Under the pieces are notes generated by a model. The model saw nothing but the letters and a program-made list of their open reading frames with translations, made no database searches and was not told the origin of the DNA. From the NCBI GenBank assembly GCA_028583415.1, contig CM053269.1:51675322-51739321 (forward strand): a stretch of 64,000 bases of DNA, read 5' to 3'. The stretch comes from Protea cynaroides. Taxonomy: Eukaryota; Streptophyta; Magnoliopsida; Proteales; Proteaceae. Positions 46,200 to 57,172 of this stretch are shown here, piece after piece (positions within the stretch are counted from its first letter, which is position 1; each line of letters starts with the position of its first letter). The position numbers were made by a program, and so were the translations under genes.

Positions 46200-47008
46200 G
46201 ATCATTCTCTGAACTACAATCCTCCTTTGCAACTGTTACAACTGGGGTTTTTCCTTTCTTCTTAGGATATTCATTCTTCCAATGGTCTGGTTCTTTGTAG
46301 TAGTTACAGTTATCCTTAGGCTCTTGTCCTCTGGATTTAGACCTTCTTTTACCATTTCACTTTCCTTTGCCCTTTTTCTAATCTTCCTCGTCCCTTATCA
46401 AATCAAAACTCGTGACAGTCAATCCTACTGCCCAACTTTTTGTATTGTTTCCAAAGGCCTTATGCCGAAGTTCACGGGAATGAAGACTAAATCTGACTTC
46501 TTCCAGAGTGATGGTACCCATGGCGAAAGAATTTATAAAATTTTCGTACGACCGAGGTAGGGAGACCACAAAAAATATGGGCTGCTTCTTCATCTTCTAT
46601 TTTAACATCTATATTTTTCAGATCCATTAAAATAGAATTCAATTCATCAAGATGTTCTTTGAGAGTCATTCCTTCATGCATACGAAGGACTAACAGACGT
46701 TGTTTCAGTAACAACTTGTTGGTGAGGGATTTCGTCATATAAAGACTCTCCAACTTCACCCATAGATCGGCAATGGATTCTTCATCAGCTACTTTATAAA
46801 TAATCTCATCCCCAAGACACAACAGGATTGTTGAATGCGCTTTCTCATCCTATTGTGCAAATTCTGAATCCTTCATTGATTCAGGCTTCTTTCTCGAAAG
46901 CAGAGACCAGATACCCTGTTGCTTCAGCAGGACGCGTATCTTGATACGCCATAAACTGAAACTGTTCTTATCTGTGAACTTATCGATCTTGACGTTGTGC
47001 GAAGTCAT
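46200..47008 (-). pseudogene. copia-1 gag, broken
   Basis: Starts at ATG 47008-47006 (MTSHNVKIDKFTD). An in-frame stop lies about 50 codons in (near 46855). Typical gag text continues ('LLKQRLLVLRMHEGMTLKEH', 'DELNSILMDL'). The CCHC zinc knuckle at about 46265-46310 has lost two of its cysteines (both now Tyr-type codons). Confidence 0.85.
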
Positions 47009-47042
47009 CTCTACTCTTGACAAACAGATGCGGAACGAACAG

Positions 47043-47055
47043 GCTCTGATACCAG
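47043..47055 (-). other. copia-1 primer-binding site
   Basis: TGGTATCAGAGCC on the minus strand, three bases inside the 5' LTR; complementary to the 3' end of initiator methionine tRNA, the usual copia primer. Confidence 0.92.
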
Positions 47056-47058
47056 TTT

Positions 47059-47447
47059 GTTACGGAATCAAGAAATAGAAAAGAGAAATCACACGCAGAA
47101 AACACAGAGATTTTACGTGGTTCACCAATACAATATGTGAGGGCTACGTCCACGACTGTAACAGATTGAAAAGTTTCACTATCTCAGAGAAGAAAAACTG
47201 AACACGGAGAGGGTTCTCACAAATTCACAACACAAAAATAATTATAATCCCAAAACCCTAAGACAAGATGAGTTTACATAAAACTCCCAAAACAAAATTG
47301 TAGAGTCCTATTCCAACTCAACAACAGTAGTCCAAGGGTCTTGCACCAACTGTGCAAGTCAAAGAGTCTCACACGAGATATGATTGTGAGTAGGTCTCAT
47401 AATGTGGACAGACTTCATAACTGATTAGGATTCAAGGCATCCCAACA
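47059..47447 (-). repeat. copia-1 5' LTR
   Basis: 389 bp, partner of 40231-40621. Confidence 0.95.
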
Positions 47448-47484
47448 GATACAAGTACATATGCAGGTAAACAATTTAAATTCT

Positions 47485-48060
47485 CTAATATGGGTCTGGC
47501 TGAACGTCACTTATCTAGCAAGAAAATAAGTCAATTCTCGAGAATCCTATGGTGCAACTCTTCTATTCATCAGTTCTCCACAGCCAGTACTTGGAACCTT
47601 ATTCAGGTTTACAACGTACCACCTTCTTGGTCTAGAGCCATATGGTTCCCGAGTAACATCCCTTGCAAATCCTTTAAAAGCCTTGGCTACCGCTGATCAA
47701 TTAAGCATCTGGATTGTCCATGTGGATCCAGCATGTTGCTTCCGTTGGATTGGGAATGATTCTGCGTGACCATATACTTTTCAACTGTGAGTATTCCTTC
47801 TTCATTTGGAAAGAAATGATGGCATCTTGCCACCCCTCTCATATCCCTTGTCATAGCATAGAACAAGAGGTTGGTTTGGGCCGGGTTGCTTCAACTTTTG
47901 AAGGAAGAGGTGACTTTGGAGTGATTGAGATGCTCTTGCCTTGTGTGCATCTGTTTTCAACATTTGGCAAGAGCGGAATTGTTGACCATTCACCAACAAA
48001 TCAAAACCTCAGGAGTAAATCATTTTGAAGAATAAAATCTTTGTTTTCCAAGGGCCTAGT
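47485..48060 (+). pseudogene. L1 LINE ORF2 C-terminal remnant (zf-RVT region)
   Basis: Frame fragments read 'HQFSTASTWNLIQ', 'SRAIWFPSNIPCKSF', 'TADQLSIWIVHVDPACC' and, after stops, 'LALCASVFNIWQERNC'. This matches the zinc-binding domain downstream of plant L1 reverse transcriptases in order. Many stops and frameshifts; neither end is defined. Confidence 0.7.
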
Positions 48061-48866
48061 TTTCTGTAGAAATGCTCGTCTCATTACCAGATGGGATCTT
48101 GATTTAACATATATAGTAGAGGATCCCTCGGGCCATGGGGTGTCCAGAAATTGTGGATTCTGATCCTGATCCTTGGATTCCAAGCACAAAACCCAAATAG
48201 TTGGGATTGACCGATATGATCGCCATTGTCAAGAACCCAAACAGCCCCTTCCACTTGTGCTGTGGGATCATCCAGATAATTACAGACGGCAAATGGTCCA
48301 ACTACACAATTTCTTTTTCATTACTTCCATGATCGTGTGGGGTCGCACGGTAGCACCTGTACCATTGAAATATTTCGTCAGTAGTCTAAATCGAAAACAT
48401 CACGCTCTTTAACTCGCTCTCATTTCAATTTTCAGAATATATTCTAAGGATACATACCAATCGCAACTTTAATATTTTTTTTTACAAACTTTTAAATTCT
48501 CCTTCGATTTTTCTGGATCAATCAAATAAATGGTGACACAACCGGAAGCATCCATGTCCACTTAAGCTCATTTTAGTCCAAGTTAATCTCTTGAATACGA
48601 CCACCCGACCATGTGTCCCATTCTTTTCATCAAGGAACCGGCACGTGGCAAAATATAAAGGATCTTAAACCTTTAGAGTGTTACAAGTCCTCTTTTTTTT
48701 CTTTTCTTTTTTTTTTAATTGTATATGTTATTTTTAAATTGTTTTTGCCCGGTTTAATCATATATAACATATTATAAGGTATATAAGTAAACGAGTGTCT
48801 GAATGAAACCTTTTAAGTGTTTTTAGAACATGATATTTTATTTTTTTTTAAGTTTTTTGTCTTTTG

Positions 48867-49090
48867 TTTTTTTTTTTTTTTTTTTTTTTGCTAGAAGCCG
48901 AGAAAATATATTAAATATAAAAAAATAGGAAACAATCTTAGTAGGTTGTAATACCTCCACCTTCGGCATTGCCATTAGCAGAGACCAACCTAGATTAAAA
49001 ATTACATAAATCTATATCAAGGTTTGAAGGAATTATTCCACACTACTTCACGAGCAATAAAATCAGGACAACATCCCAACTTTTTGATCG
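48867..49090 (-). mobile_element. 3' end of an L1-type LINE with poly(A)
   Basis: On the minus strand '...TTTAATATATTTTCTCGGC' and 'TTCTAGC' are followed by more than 20 A (plus-strand T-tract 48867-48889), a usual plant L1 3' end. Upstream 'PDFIAREVVW' resembles the ORF2 C terminus. 5' truncated. Confidence 0.5.
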
Positions 49091-49849
49091 TCAATCATTT
49101 TAAAAGTTTTTTTAAATCAACAGTAAAATGGACTTTTCATATTTTTCATTAATAACGTTAGCATTAATATCCTTGTCATTATATTACATGGTTTTTTAAT
49201 GAACATGTGAAATGACAAGAATTATCCTTAATAATAAAAACAAATATATTATATTAAGAAGGCAAAAAAGTAAAATAGCTTTAATAATGACAAAAAGAAA
49301 ATCCCTATAAATAATGTAAAACCCTAATCACACAAGAAAAACCTGATGCACTAAATGTTACGAGCATCGTTCACTGTCAAGAAAATAATTTTTTAAAATT
49401 CTCCCCTTTCATTCCCCTATTTAACGATACTTGAGATGTTAAAATACACATTTTTATTAGAGTAATAACTTGCATACCTCATGTTTATGTGACCTTTGCA
49501 GAACCTATAAAAAAAAATTTTACTGTAAAAAGAAATAGCTCAAAGAAGAGAATTTATTAGGAGGTCTCAAAGATACAATACAAGACAATAAGTTCAACCC
49601 TAAAATGAACCAGAGTACAATTACAAAGAATTGACATAAATTAGAGGAAATGATGGCCACCAAGAAAAGGAATTTGTTTTGAATATGGTTTAGGGGGAGG
49701 GTTCTTTTGGTCTGGAGACTAGAGAAATCAACGAACACGGACAAGGAGGGGAGCAATATCAAAAACTCCTCAGGAAAGAGGTGGGGTATTTGATGCTGAC
49801 GGCTCTCCACCACCTCTTGGGAGAGAAAGAAAAAAAAAAAAAAATAAAA

Positions 49850-49852
<3 letters not shown>
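49091..49852. other. Intergenic, nothing firm
   Basis: Minus strand 49560-49600 ('GGTCTCAAAG...TTAATAAATTC'-like) may be another LINE 3' end. No gene. Confidence 0.35.
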
Positions 49853-49921
<69 letters not shown>

Positions 49922-49926
49922 TTTTT
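49853..49926 (+). repeat. (AT)n microsatellite followed by T-tract
   Basis: About 26 AT units (49853-49905) then about 22 T. Confidence 0.95.
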
Positions 49927-50173
49927 TACCCAAGGGCCAAGGGGGGTCAGGGAGCAGCCCAGCGTGGGTTTCATCAGCCATGGGCCTTGAGCTGCAACAG
50001 CAGGCCCAGAGATAGGCTTGCCCTAGTTATCCAAATTTCCAATTCCCGGCCTGTGTCTTGGCAGGCCAAGGCCTGAACCTTCCACAGTAGGCCCATCCGG
50101 CCCAATATCGCTATTTCTCCATAGGTGATCTCCACTAACGAAGCTTGAGGCTTTAAACGATCGGTCTTGCTAC

Positions 50174-50377
50174 TTGACACCGGCCAGTGTCAAGAGCAAT
50201 TGACACCGATTCCTTTTGGGAGGGGAATTGAGGGAGTTGAAAGTAGGTGTATTATCGGTTTCTTGTATATAGGGGGTTGGACGGTAACTTTGTAAATAGG
50301 AGGGATTAGTGCGATCTGACGGACACCAGGGTACTGGTGTCGGTTTCAATTAAGCATTGACACCAGCCCAATGTCAA
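50174..50377. mobile_element. MITE with TTGACA termini, 204 bp
   Basis: Left end TTGACACCGGCCAGTGTCAA, itself a hairpin. Right end reversed TTGACATTGGGCTGGTGTCA, then 'AATTGAAACCGACACC' against 'AATTGACACCGATTCC'. Arms about 40 bp. No clear target duplication, class uncertain. Confidence 0.65.
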
Positions 50378-50416
50378 CCAGAAAACCCTTAATGGATAGA
50401 ATCACGCAGGTTGGTG

Positions 50417-50420
<4 letters not shown>

Positions 50421-50468
<48 letters not shown>

Positions 50469-50470
50469 GG
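50421..50470 (+). repeat. T-tract followed by G-tract
   Basis: About 27 T followed by 23 G. Confidence 0.92.
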
Positions 50471-53100
50471 TGGTAGTAAAAGGTTGGTGATGAATTGAGA
50501 TTAGAAATTTTCATTTCCATTTTCATAACCAAGCCGGCCATGGTCAAGGAGATAAAAAAAACAGTGTTCTAGAGATCAAACTGAATCTGAAGGTCAAATG
50601 TCTTAGAGGTGTTTGATATCATTCTTGGAATAGAGAATGCATTCTCATCTGAGAATGAGAATGGGTTAAAGCACGAGGCATTTTTATTCTGGGTTTAAAA
50701 TACAGAATAAGCAAAATATGTGTTTCAATGTGGACTACATTTTCTTATCACATTCTATGTTCTATGAATAAGAAAATGTACTATTGAATATAATCCCACA
50801 TTGGTTAAGTCCGATATCTAAGGTATCTTATATACTTGAGAATCCCTTCACTTATGGTTCGACTTTTAGGATGAAAACTTAAATATGTTAATAGAGCTCC
50901 AGGTTCCCTCCTTGCATCCATCCAAAAGAGAGACCACATGCCATATGTACTGCTCCCCAAAAGAAGACAACACATGAGAGGCAATGATGGTTATTAATGC
51001 CATTGATTAAGTTCAGAATCTTAGGCACCTTATATACATGGTAGAACCGGCCTTACCTACATTCATATGCAAAAATCATACAAATACCAATTCAAAGCAT
51101 GTAATTTCAAACGTGTGCAAATAGATTCTTTGCAAAATAATCGAGTAGTCTGTGAATTAACAAAAAAATCTAAGGTCCCATCTATTGTCCTGTGAAACTG
51201 GTAATCAGTAAAAAAAATGGAAAAAAAGAAAAACTAGTAATCAACCAGGGTCATTTATTTACTTTGACTTTGTTTAGGAGGAAGTAACAGGGTCAGCAAA
51301 TTAGTAAAAGCTGAAGGTGAACCACAGATTTATCGGTGTGTTTGTAAAGAAGGTGGTCCACATGGAGGTTCTCCATTCGCAAGGTCTTTGGAAAACACTG
51401 TCAAATGGTTAAAGTTGCAGGCATTCTGATACACAAAGTATCGATAATGGTTATTTCGAGTGTAGCCGACCTCCAAATAGAAGAGAATAGGAAGAAAAAG
51501 ATAGAAAATTGGGTTTGTAATTGCTTGATTTCTATTCTACTTTCTTGTTGTTTATATAATTGATTACATCTCCAGATGGTTTTATTCAGTTATAGATCTA
51601 TGGTTATAACAATTTCTAATCATACGATCACTACATTATGATAGATGGCGAAGGTGATCGTAACACATTCAATTTGGTGGTCTTATTTCATTTATTTTGA
51701 ATCAATGAAGACCTCGAAAAATCCCAGTGATCCAATGCGGACGGTTTTCAGTTCTTTGCATCGATCCTCTCTCGTGCTTTTTGTCTGTGCTTGTATTCGA
51801 TTAGCTCCTTAAAACCAGACACAAACTGAATAGTAAAATATGGAGTTTAATGGAATAAAATCAAGAACCAAATACCCATAACTTCCTAGCCCGAAGATAA
51901 AACAAATACAACCTGCAAATTGTTTTTTTTTTTTAAATATATATCAATTTTTTTTTTACTTCTAAACATTTCATGTGGCAACAAGCAACAGGCAACAGAT
52001 GGAGCCTAAATTGCTCGTCCACTCGTCACTACTCCCAGCCTCACCACTGATCGAGTACGGGTTGGAAGTTGGAACTTTCTGATGGCTTTTGATTTCAATC
52101 TAAATTGAAGGCGCGATGAATTAATCAAAAAAAAAAAAAAAAAATCAGGGAAGTTTCTCTTCTTCTTCCTCGTCCCCCGCCTCCGTCTCCTTTCATGTCC
52201 TTGACCAGACAGAGAGAGAGAGAGAGAGGAAGAGAAAGGAGGCGTACGTGATTTAAGAATATTTTCTATGCGAGACACACACGGTAAAGACAAGTGTATT
52301 TTTGTCTTTAGCAAAACCATTCCGAAAGTGGTTGTACTGTGTTACACAAGTCAAGCTAAAAACTGCTCCCACAGTCCCCGTGACCCCACCGGAGATTGAA
52401 GACCAAAATCTTAGAAACTGGGATTCAAATCTTCTCCTCCCAGAGATTCGGAGAGGATGTGGATCCTAGAAACTGACCTACTCATGTCTGCAGATTGGAA
52501 CTTTGAAAGGCACGACCAACCCAGGAATTGGACTTTCTCATGCGACCCTTTTAGCCATTTTTCATTTTCTTTTTTTGGGGGGAGGGGGGCGTTAAGATAA
52601 GACTTAAGTACATTAAACATGTTGACCAAATTTAAAAAAAGTACTTTACGCATGTAATCAACATAACGATCGATCAATAAGTACATGGAAAAAAATTAAA
52701 ATGAATGAACAAAACCAGCAAACCAACGGCTGCTGCTGATTACTTGGGGAGCTATATATATTGGTCAACCCTAATGCATGAAGAGCTGATCATGAAGTTA
52801 CGTATACGTACTGTTTGGATCCATATCTTTTAGCACTGTTAGCACTTGCATGAGAGTGTCAAAGCTTCATTATAATTACCAGTCTTTCATTTTGGCACTT
52901 TCATGTTATGGAGTGAGTAAACACAGACCAAAGATAATGGATCTATAACCTATATAGCAAGTCAAATCAAAAGTTATGTTCTCTGAAAAGTTAAACTCCA
53001 TTTCAAGATCACCCGGGTGGATAGACAGACTAGACCCTTTTGATCCTGTTATGCCTCATCATCCTTCCTCTTTGTTTTCCTGAGGGAACTGAGTGGTATC
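50471..53100. other. Intergenic spacer downstream of CBF-type gene
   Basis: No gene supported. Contains 'tcccacattggttaagt' (50797), a block common in plant LTRs and transcribed repeats, with a weaker relative near 19600-19690; a (GA)n run at 52209-52229; and a possible member of the 'ggatccacatcctctc' repeat near 52430-52470 (minus). Confidence 0.4.
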
Positions 53101-53137
53101 CATCATTGCAGAGATCGATACTTTGGCTGTTTATTAA

Positions 53138-53809
53138 TTAGTCAGTCCACAAGGAGAAATCCATGTGGCGATCCAGGTCATCCCAGCTAAATCTCTGTTT
53201 CATGGACGGTGGGGTTAGCAACATCCCTTGAGCCATGCTGTCTAGCAATGCCGGCATATTAAACAACTCCTCCTCGTCCATGAATGTCGTCATCGTCATC
53301 GACGCTGTTCCTCTTTCTACTGGTCCTGCGGTCGTTGCTTCTGAAGTTTCTACAATTTCACCCTTCTCTCCCTCTGAGGAAGAAGAGGAGGATGTGGAAG
53401 AAAAGGTAAGACGAGGTCGGAACGACTCCGTAGCTTGGAGAGCTGCCAGTTTTATGTCCCTCGGAGATGATGACTTGGCTCGTGGGAAAAGCCATTCGGA
53501 ATCGGGGAAGTTGAGAGGAGCAGATTTCCCCCTGAGAGCGAGGGCTGCGACATCATAAGCCCTAGCGGCCATTTCTGGGGAAGCGAAGGTGCCAAGCCAT
53601 ATGCGGGATTTCTTGTTGGGTTCCCTGACCTCGCACACCCACTTCCCTCCGTTTCTCTCTCTGACCCCTCTGTAGATAGGGTGCCTCGTTTCTCTGAACT
53701 TCTTCCTTCCTGCCTTCCTTTTGTGAGTTACCATGGTTGTAGTATTGATATTGGTATTGACGTTGCTGGAGGAAGACGATGCAGATGATTCTTCTTCAAG
53801 TATCTCCAT
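53138..53809 (-). CDS. CBF/DREB1-type AP2/ERF transcription factor
   Basis: Intronless, 223 residues. AP2 domain about 43-101 with Val58 and Glu63 (DREB-type contacts) and 'YRGVRERNGGKWVCEVREPN'. It is flanked by the two CBF signatures: before it 'KRKAGRKKFRETRHP' (30-44; family PKK/RPAGRxKFxETRHP) and after it 'DSEWLFPRA' (103-111; family DSAWR). The C terminus has an acidic stretch with 'MPALLDSMAQGMLLTPP' and ends 'FSLWTD', close to the LWSY-type CBF ending. In the family these nuclear factors bind the CRT/DRE (CCGAC) and drive cold, drought or salt regulons. DSEW in place of DSAW and the short poly-Ser run (9-15) are small departures. A DDF-type identity is possible. The paired ERF024-027-type gene lies 14.6 kb away, tail to tail. 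Confidence 0.93.
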   Translation of the reverse strand: MEILEEESSASSSSSNVNTNINTTTMVTHKRKAGRKKFRETRHPIYRGVRERNGGKWVCEVREPNKKSRIWLGTFASPEMAARAYDVAALALRGKSAPLNFPDSEWLFPRAKSSSPRDIKLAALQATESFRPRLTFSSTSSSSSSEGEKGEIVETSEATTAGPVERGTASMTMTTFMDEEELFNMPALLDSMAQGMLLTPPSMKQRFSWDDLDRHMDFSLWTD

Positions 53810-53924
53810 AAAATACGATATTCAAATGCTCAGAGAATCAGGTATTCACGTAGAGAGAGAGAGAGGAGCTCAGTAAGTAAGGGTGTGGGTAGTAGGTAGT
53901 TGCAGAGCAGAAAAGCCTTTTGCA

Positions 53925-54064
53925 TTTTAAAAGGGTGGGGGATTGTTATTCATCCGCGAGTTCTACCGGGAGATAGACGCGCAAAAAGGATGCTACACTC
54001 CAGACGCCACAGGTGCGTTCTATTCAACATGTGCTACATTTAGCATACTTACAAAACTCACGTG
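53925..54064 (-). promoter_or_regulatory. Promoter region of CBF-type gene: TATA-like, CG-box, E-boxes
   Basis: TTTTAAAA at 53925-53932, about 115 bp before the ATG, may be the TATA element. Further upstream: GCGCGT (53977-53982), which fits the CAMTA-binding VCGCGB core; then three CANNTG E-boxes in 55 bp, CAGGTG (54010), CATGTG (54028) and the G-box CACGTG (54059). ICE1-type bHLH factors and CAMTAs are known CBF activators; their use here is inference. Confidence 0.4.
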
Positions 54065-54675
54065 TGGGAAACGCCCAATCAGTCAGATGGTATAACAACC
54101 ACAAATTCACATTTTTTCAAGATTTTATCACCATTCGTATTCATTGGATTCGATGCCATAGAAGTGGGTTCCACAACGAGTTGACAGTGATAGTATCCCG
54201 TGGAGAATACATATATTTGGACATAAATCAAAATCATTCAAGATGAGAAAGAGAAAGCATAGTCATTCCCCTTAATTTTCATTGATCAGGATTTTTCAAA
54301 ACGTTTTTAATATTTTCTTCACTTTCTTTTCTTACGATTAATTTATGTTTGTTTTCATATAAAATGATAAAAAAAATGAACTTTTTTCTTCTTCATATAT
54401 ATATATAAAGAGAGAGAGAGAGAGATTTTCTTGACATCCAAACACAGTCTTTTTTTATTACCTCCTTAATATAATACATTTGTTTTTTAATAATAATAAT
54501 AATAATATATAGTTGCTATTATTTTACATGTCCATTGAAAAACTATACTATAACGATAAACTGTCAAAAAGATTATGAAAAATCAATTTTTCTCTTGATT
54601 TAAAAAACTTTTCAAAATATGATAAGAGACAGCTAATGAATATGTCATGTTATGAAGAAACCTATAGAGGTCGGG
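54065..54675. other. Intergenic, AT-rich
   Basis: Short (AT)n and (GA)n at 54395-54424 and (AAT)n near 54490; no gene. Confidence 0.5.
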
Positions 54676-55142
54676 GGGGTCAAAATTGAGCCCAAATTAA
54701 AACCAAAATCAAACTAATCTGATTTAGCCTGGATAAATTGAAACCGAACTTTTCATAATTGAACTAAGATTTTAGAGTCTAGTGGAAAATTGGAAACGGA
54801 CCTGACCAATTGATAAGTTTGAACCAAACTAGAAAAATAGGTCCGAAACCAAACCAATCCAATAAGAGTCTGTTAAGTCAATATTTTATTAAATATACAT
54901 ATAGAAACCCAATATTGAAACTAAACTAGACCTATAATGTCCCAATAAAACTCATTAATCCAACTTGTTACTACATATAGATATAATAAATCGAGACCGA
55001 ATCGATAGTAGATTAATAAGAACTCATTAAATCGAACTAGATTGAAACTGAAATCATACTATTTAAAACAAATAAAAAAAATTATTGCCTATATTTTAAC
55101 GCCTTGAAACTGAACCAATCCAAACTAGACATGTTGACAACC
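54676..55142 (+). mobile_element. Diverged MITE of the 'GGTCAA...TTGACAACC' type
   Basis: Begins 'ggggggtcaaaattgagccc' and ends 'gacatgttgacaacc'. The interior of 'aaaccgaa/gaaccaaac' motifs recalls the TAGGGGTGTCAA family. Confidence 0.45.
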
Positions 55143-56341
55143 TTTCATTGCAATGATCAATCAAGAGTTAAGATCATCTGGAACACTTTGATGTAATAAA
55201 ATTAAACTAATCATTGAAAGTGCATCGGAAAATATGATCGATGTCCTCTTGATGATAAGATTAACTTTGCTATAAATAGAGGGAAAACAAGTGTCAGCTT
55301 GACAGTTTCTGTGGCGCCCACAAAATTTGGACAGTAAAGAAAAGTTCAGTATTGACTTGGACTTTAATGTATTGAAATCTTCGGCAGAAGGATAAGCGTG
55401 ACATTGCATGGCGTGGGTTTAACGTGTGCTTCCCGCTTTTTTAGCCGCCAATCAAAGTAGAAACTGACTCAGTCAGATGGTCAGGGACCCACATATCTTC
55501 AGTGCATGTGAATTACGATGATCCCAATCATTCAAAACCCAACACAGCTGTCAATGCTGTGTTTTTGTTTCACTGTTTTTAACTCTTCAGCTACTTTTTT
55601 CAAAACATGCTCGGGAGTATTTTGGTCTTAGAATTGCAAGTTCAGTGGTAGTTTTGAAAATTCATTTTTTAGATGTTGGGATTTGGGAATTTATCCTATG
55701 AGGGTTCCAGGCCCATGAGAAGGGGGGCATATGGAGAGGTCAGGCCTCTTTATGGAGGACTGAAATCCTCTCCCGTGGCAGGAGGTTCCTGCCACTGATC
55801 CAAGAGCTGGGGATCAGTTGGCCTGCCTACCAATACATGGGAAGGTGGGCCGACTGAAATCCTGCCCTTGGCCCGCGGCAGTTGGACGGGAGAGGATTTT
55901 TTTGCCTTTATGAAAAGGGGGAATTGAAGTTTGAAAAGGATAAATGTGAGCAGAGCTACTCTTGGGAAAAAGAGATGTGCTGATTGGTCTGAAGGAAAGA
56001 GAAATAGTTAGTGTGGTGGGAATTGATATCTATAATTGTTAAAACTCATGAGGAGAGATGTTCCTTGAGAGACGTAACCTATAAAAACAACATTAGAAAA
56101 GTTGAGAGAGACTTTCCTTTATTTTGAAACATTGTGAATGCTATGGCTGGGAAAATAATCCTCATGTTCTCATGTCAACATGAATTACATTCAATAGATG
56201 ACACACACCGGAAGTTTTTCATGTTAACATGAGGACATTGAGAAGATTCTGATCCCTATGACCGACACTTCTAATGGGAGTTAGTATACCGATGGATCAT
56301 ATCTCGGGATAAGTTACATATCGCAATACTTTCCATTAAGT
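55143..56341. other. Intergenic, no gene
   Basis: Includes 'ctctcccgtggcaggaggttcctgccactg' (55769-55798), a hairpin. A 3' LTR for copia-2 would be expected at 56000-56340, but I see no LTR, PPT or matching partner. Confidence 0.4.
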
Positions 56342-56936
56342 TTATGCAAAGATGTCATATAAGTGTAACTTCACCAAATTAGGATGAACAAATTTCTCAC
56401 TTAAACTCTTAGTGAATACATCAGTTAATTGGTCTTCTGACTTCACAAATAGCATCCGAATCAATCCACTCTCAAGTTTTTTCTTGATGAAATGTCGGTT
56501 GATCTCTACATACTTAGTACGATTATATTGCACTAGATTATGGGTAATGTTAATGGAAGACGAATATGAAACTAAGGTTTTCTAGTAAAATTTTGAACCA
56601 AAGTGACTCGTAGATTCTTTGAACCATAGAACCAAACTATGCTTCATTACTTAACTTTGCCACAACATTCTACTTCTTACTACGCCACATGACAAGATTA
56701 CCACCAACAAAAGTATCATATCCGGATTAGACTTTCCATTCAGAGAATCACCACAATCAGCATCTGTGTATGCCTCAATCCGCAAATGATCATGAGATAA
56801 AAAAAAATCTCTTTCAAAAGCTGACTTCAAGTAGCGAAGAATATAAAGAACAACCTCCATATGAGAGGAGTAGGGATCATGTATAAATTGACTTAGCAAA
56901 TTCACAACAAACGTAATGTTTGGTTGGGTGCGCGAG

Positions 56937-56976
<40 letters not shown>

Positions 56977-57172
56977 AGATCAACTTTTTCATGAGCCGTT
57001 GGTAACGATCCTTATCAATTGATTCACCATTCTTATCCTTGACTCGAGTATTATCTTCCAAACGAGTGTCACAAGAGTGATAGCTCAACAAACCAGTTTC
57101 AGATAAAAGATCAATGAAATTTTCTTTGGCAAAAGAAGATGTCTTTTGAGGATCGAACAACTTCAATTCCAA
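56342..57172 (-). pseudogene. copia-2 RT end and RNase H, with (GT)n inside
   Basis: The frame at 57172-56651 begins in the RT C-terminal part and passes 'LIYLTHTHTHTHTHTLSRTQ', where a microsatellite has expanded inside the conserved 'LIYL.HTRPD' segment, then 'YTDADCGDS'. A last RNase H part is at 56533-56342 ('YNRTKYVEINRHFIKKKLES'). Confidence 0.82.
56940..56972 (+). repeat. (GT)n microsatellite in RT coding sequence
   Basis: About 16 units; keeps the frame open as Thr-His repeats. Confidence 0.95.

Larger units (their letters stand above)
40231..47447 (-). mobile_element. Ty1-copia LTR retrotransposon (copia-1), defective
   Basis: Complete structure on the minus strand: 5' LTR on the right (47059-47447), 3' LTR on the left (40231-40621), 5-bp duplication GATAC (40226-40230, 47448-47452), primer-binding site and polypurine tract. 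Gene order is gag, protease, integrase, reverse transcriptase, RNase H, which defines Ty1-copia. The LTRs differ at about 45 of ~390 positions by my hand count, so the insertion is old. Several stops and frameshifts, plus a 2.36 kb solo LTR nested inside, make it dead. Confidence 0.95.
40125..47471 (+). mobile_element. Stem-loop MITE, copy C, split by copia-1
   Basis: The left part 40125-40230 contains the strong inverted pair 'gggatcccatcac' and 'gtgatgggatccc'. The right part 47448-47471 reads 'gatacaagtacatatgcagg'. Removing the copia element restores the order seen in copy B. Confidence 0.7.

Noticed and set aside
49520..49981. 153-codon frame with Ile-Tyr repeats
   Set aside because: Translation of the (AT)n microsatellite and T-tract.
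53235..53558. 107-codon plus-strand frame
   Set aside because: Antisense of the CBF-type gene.
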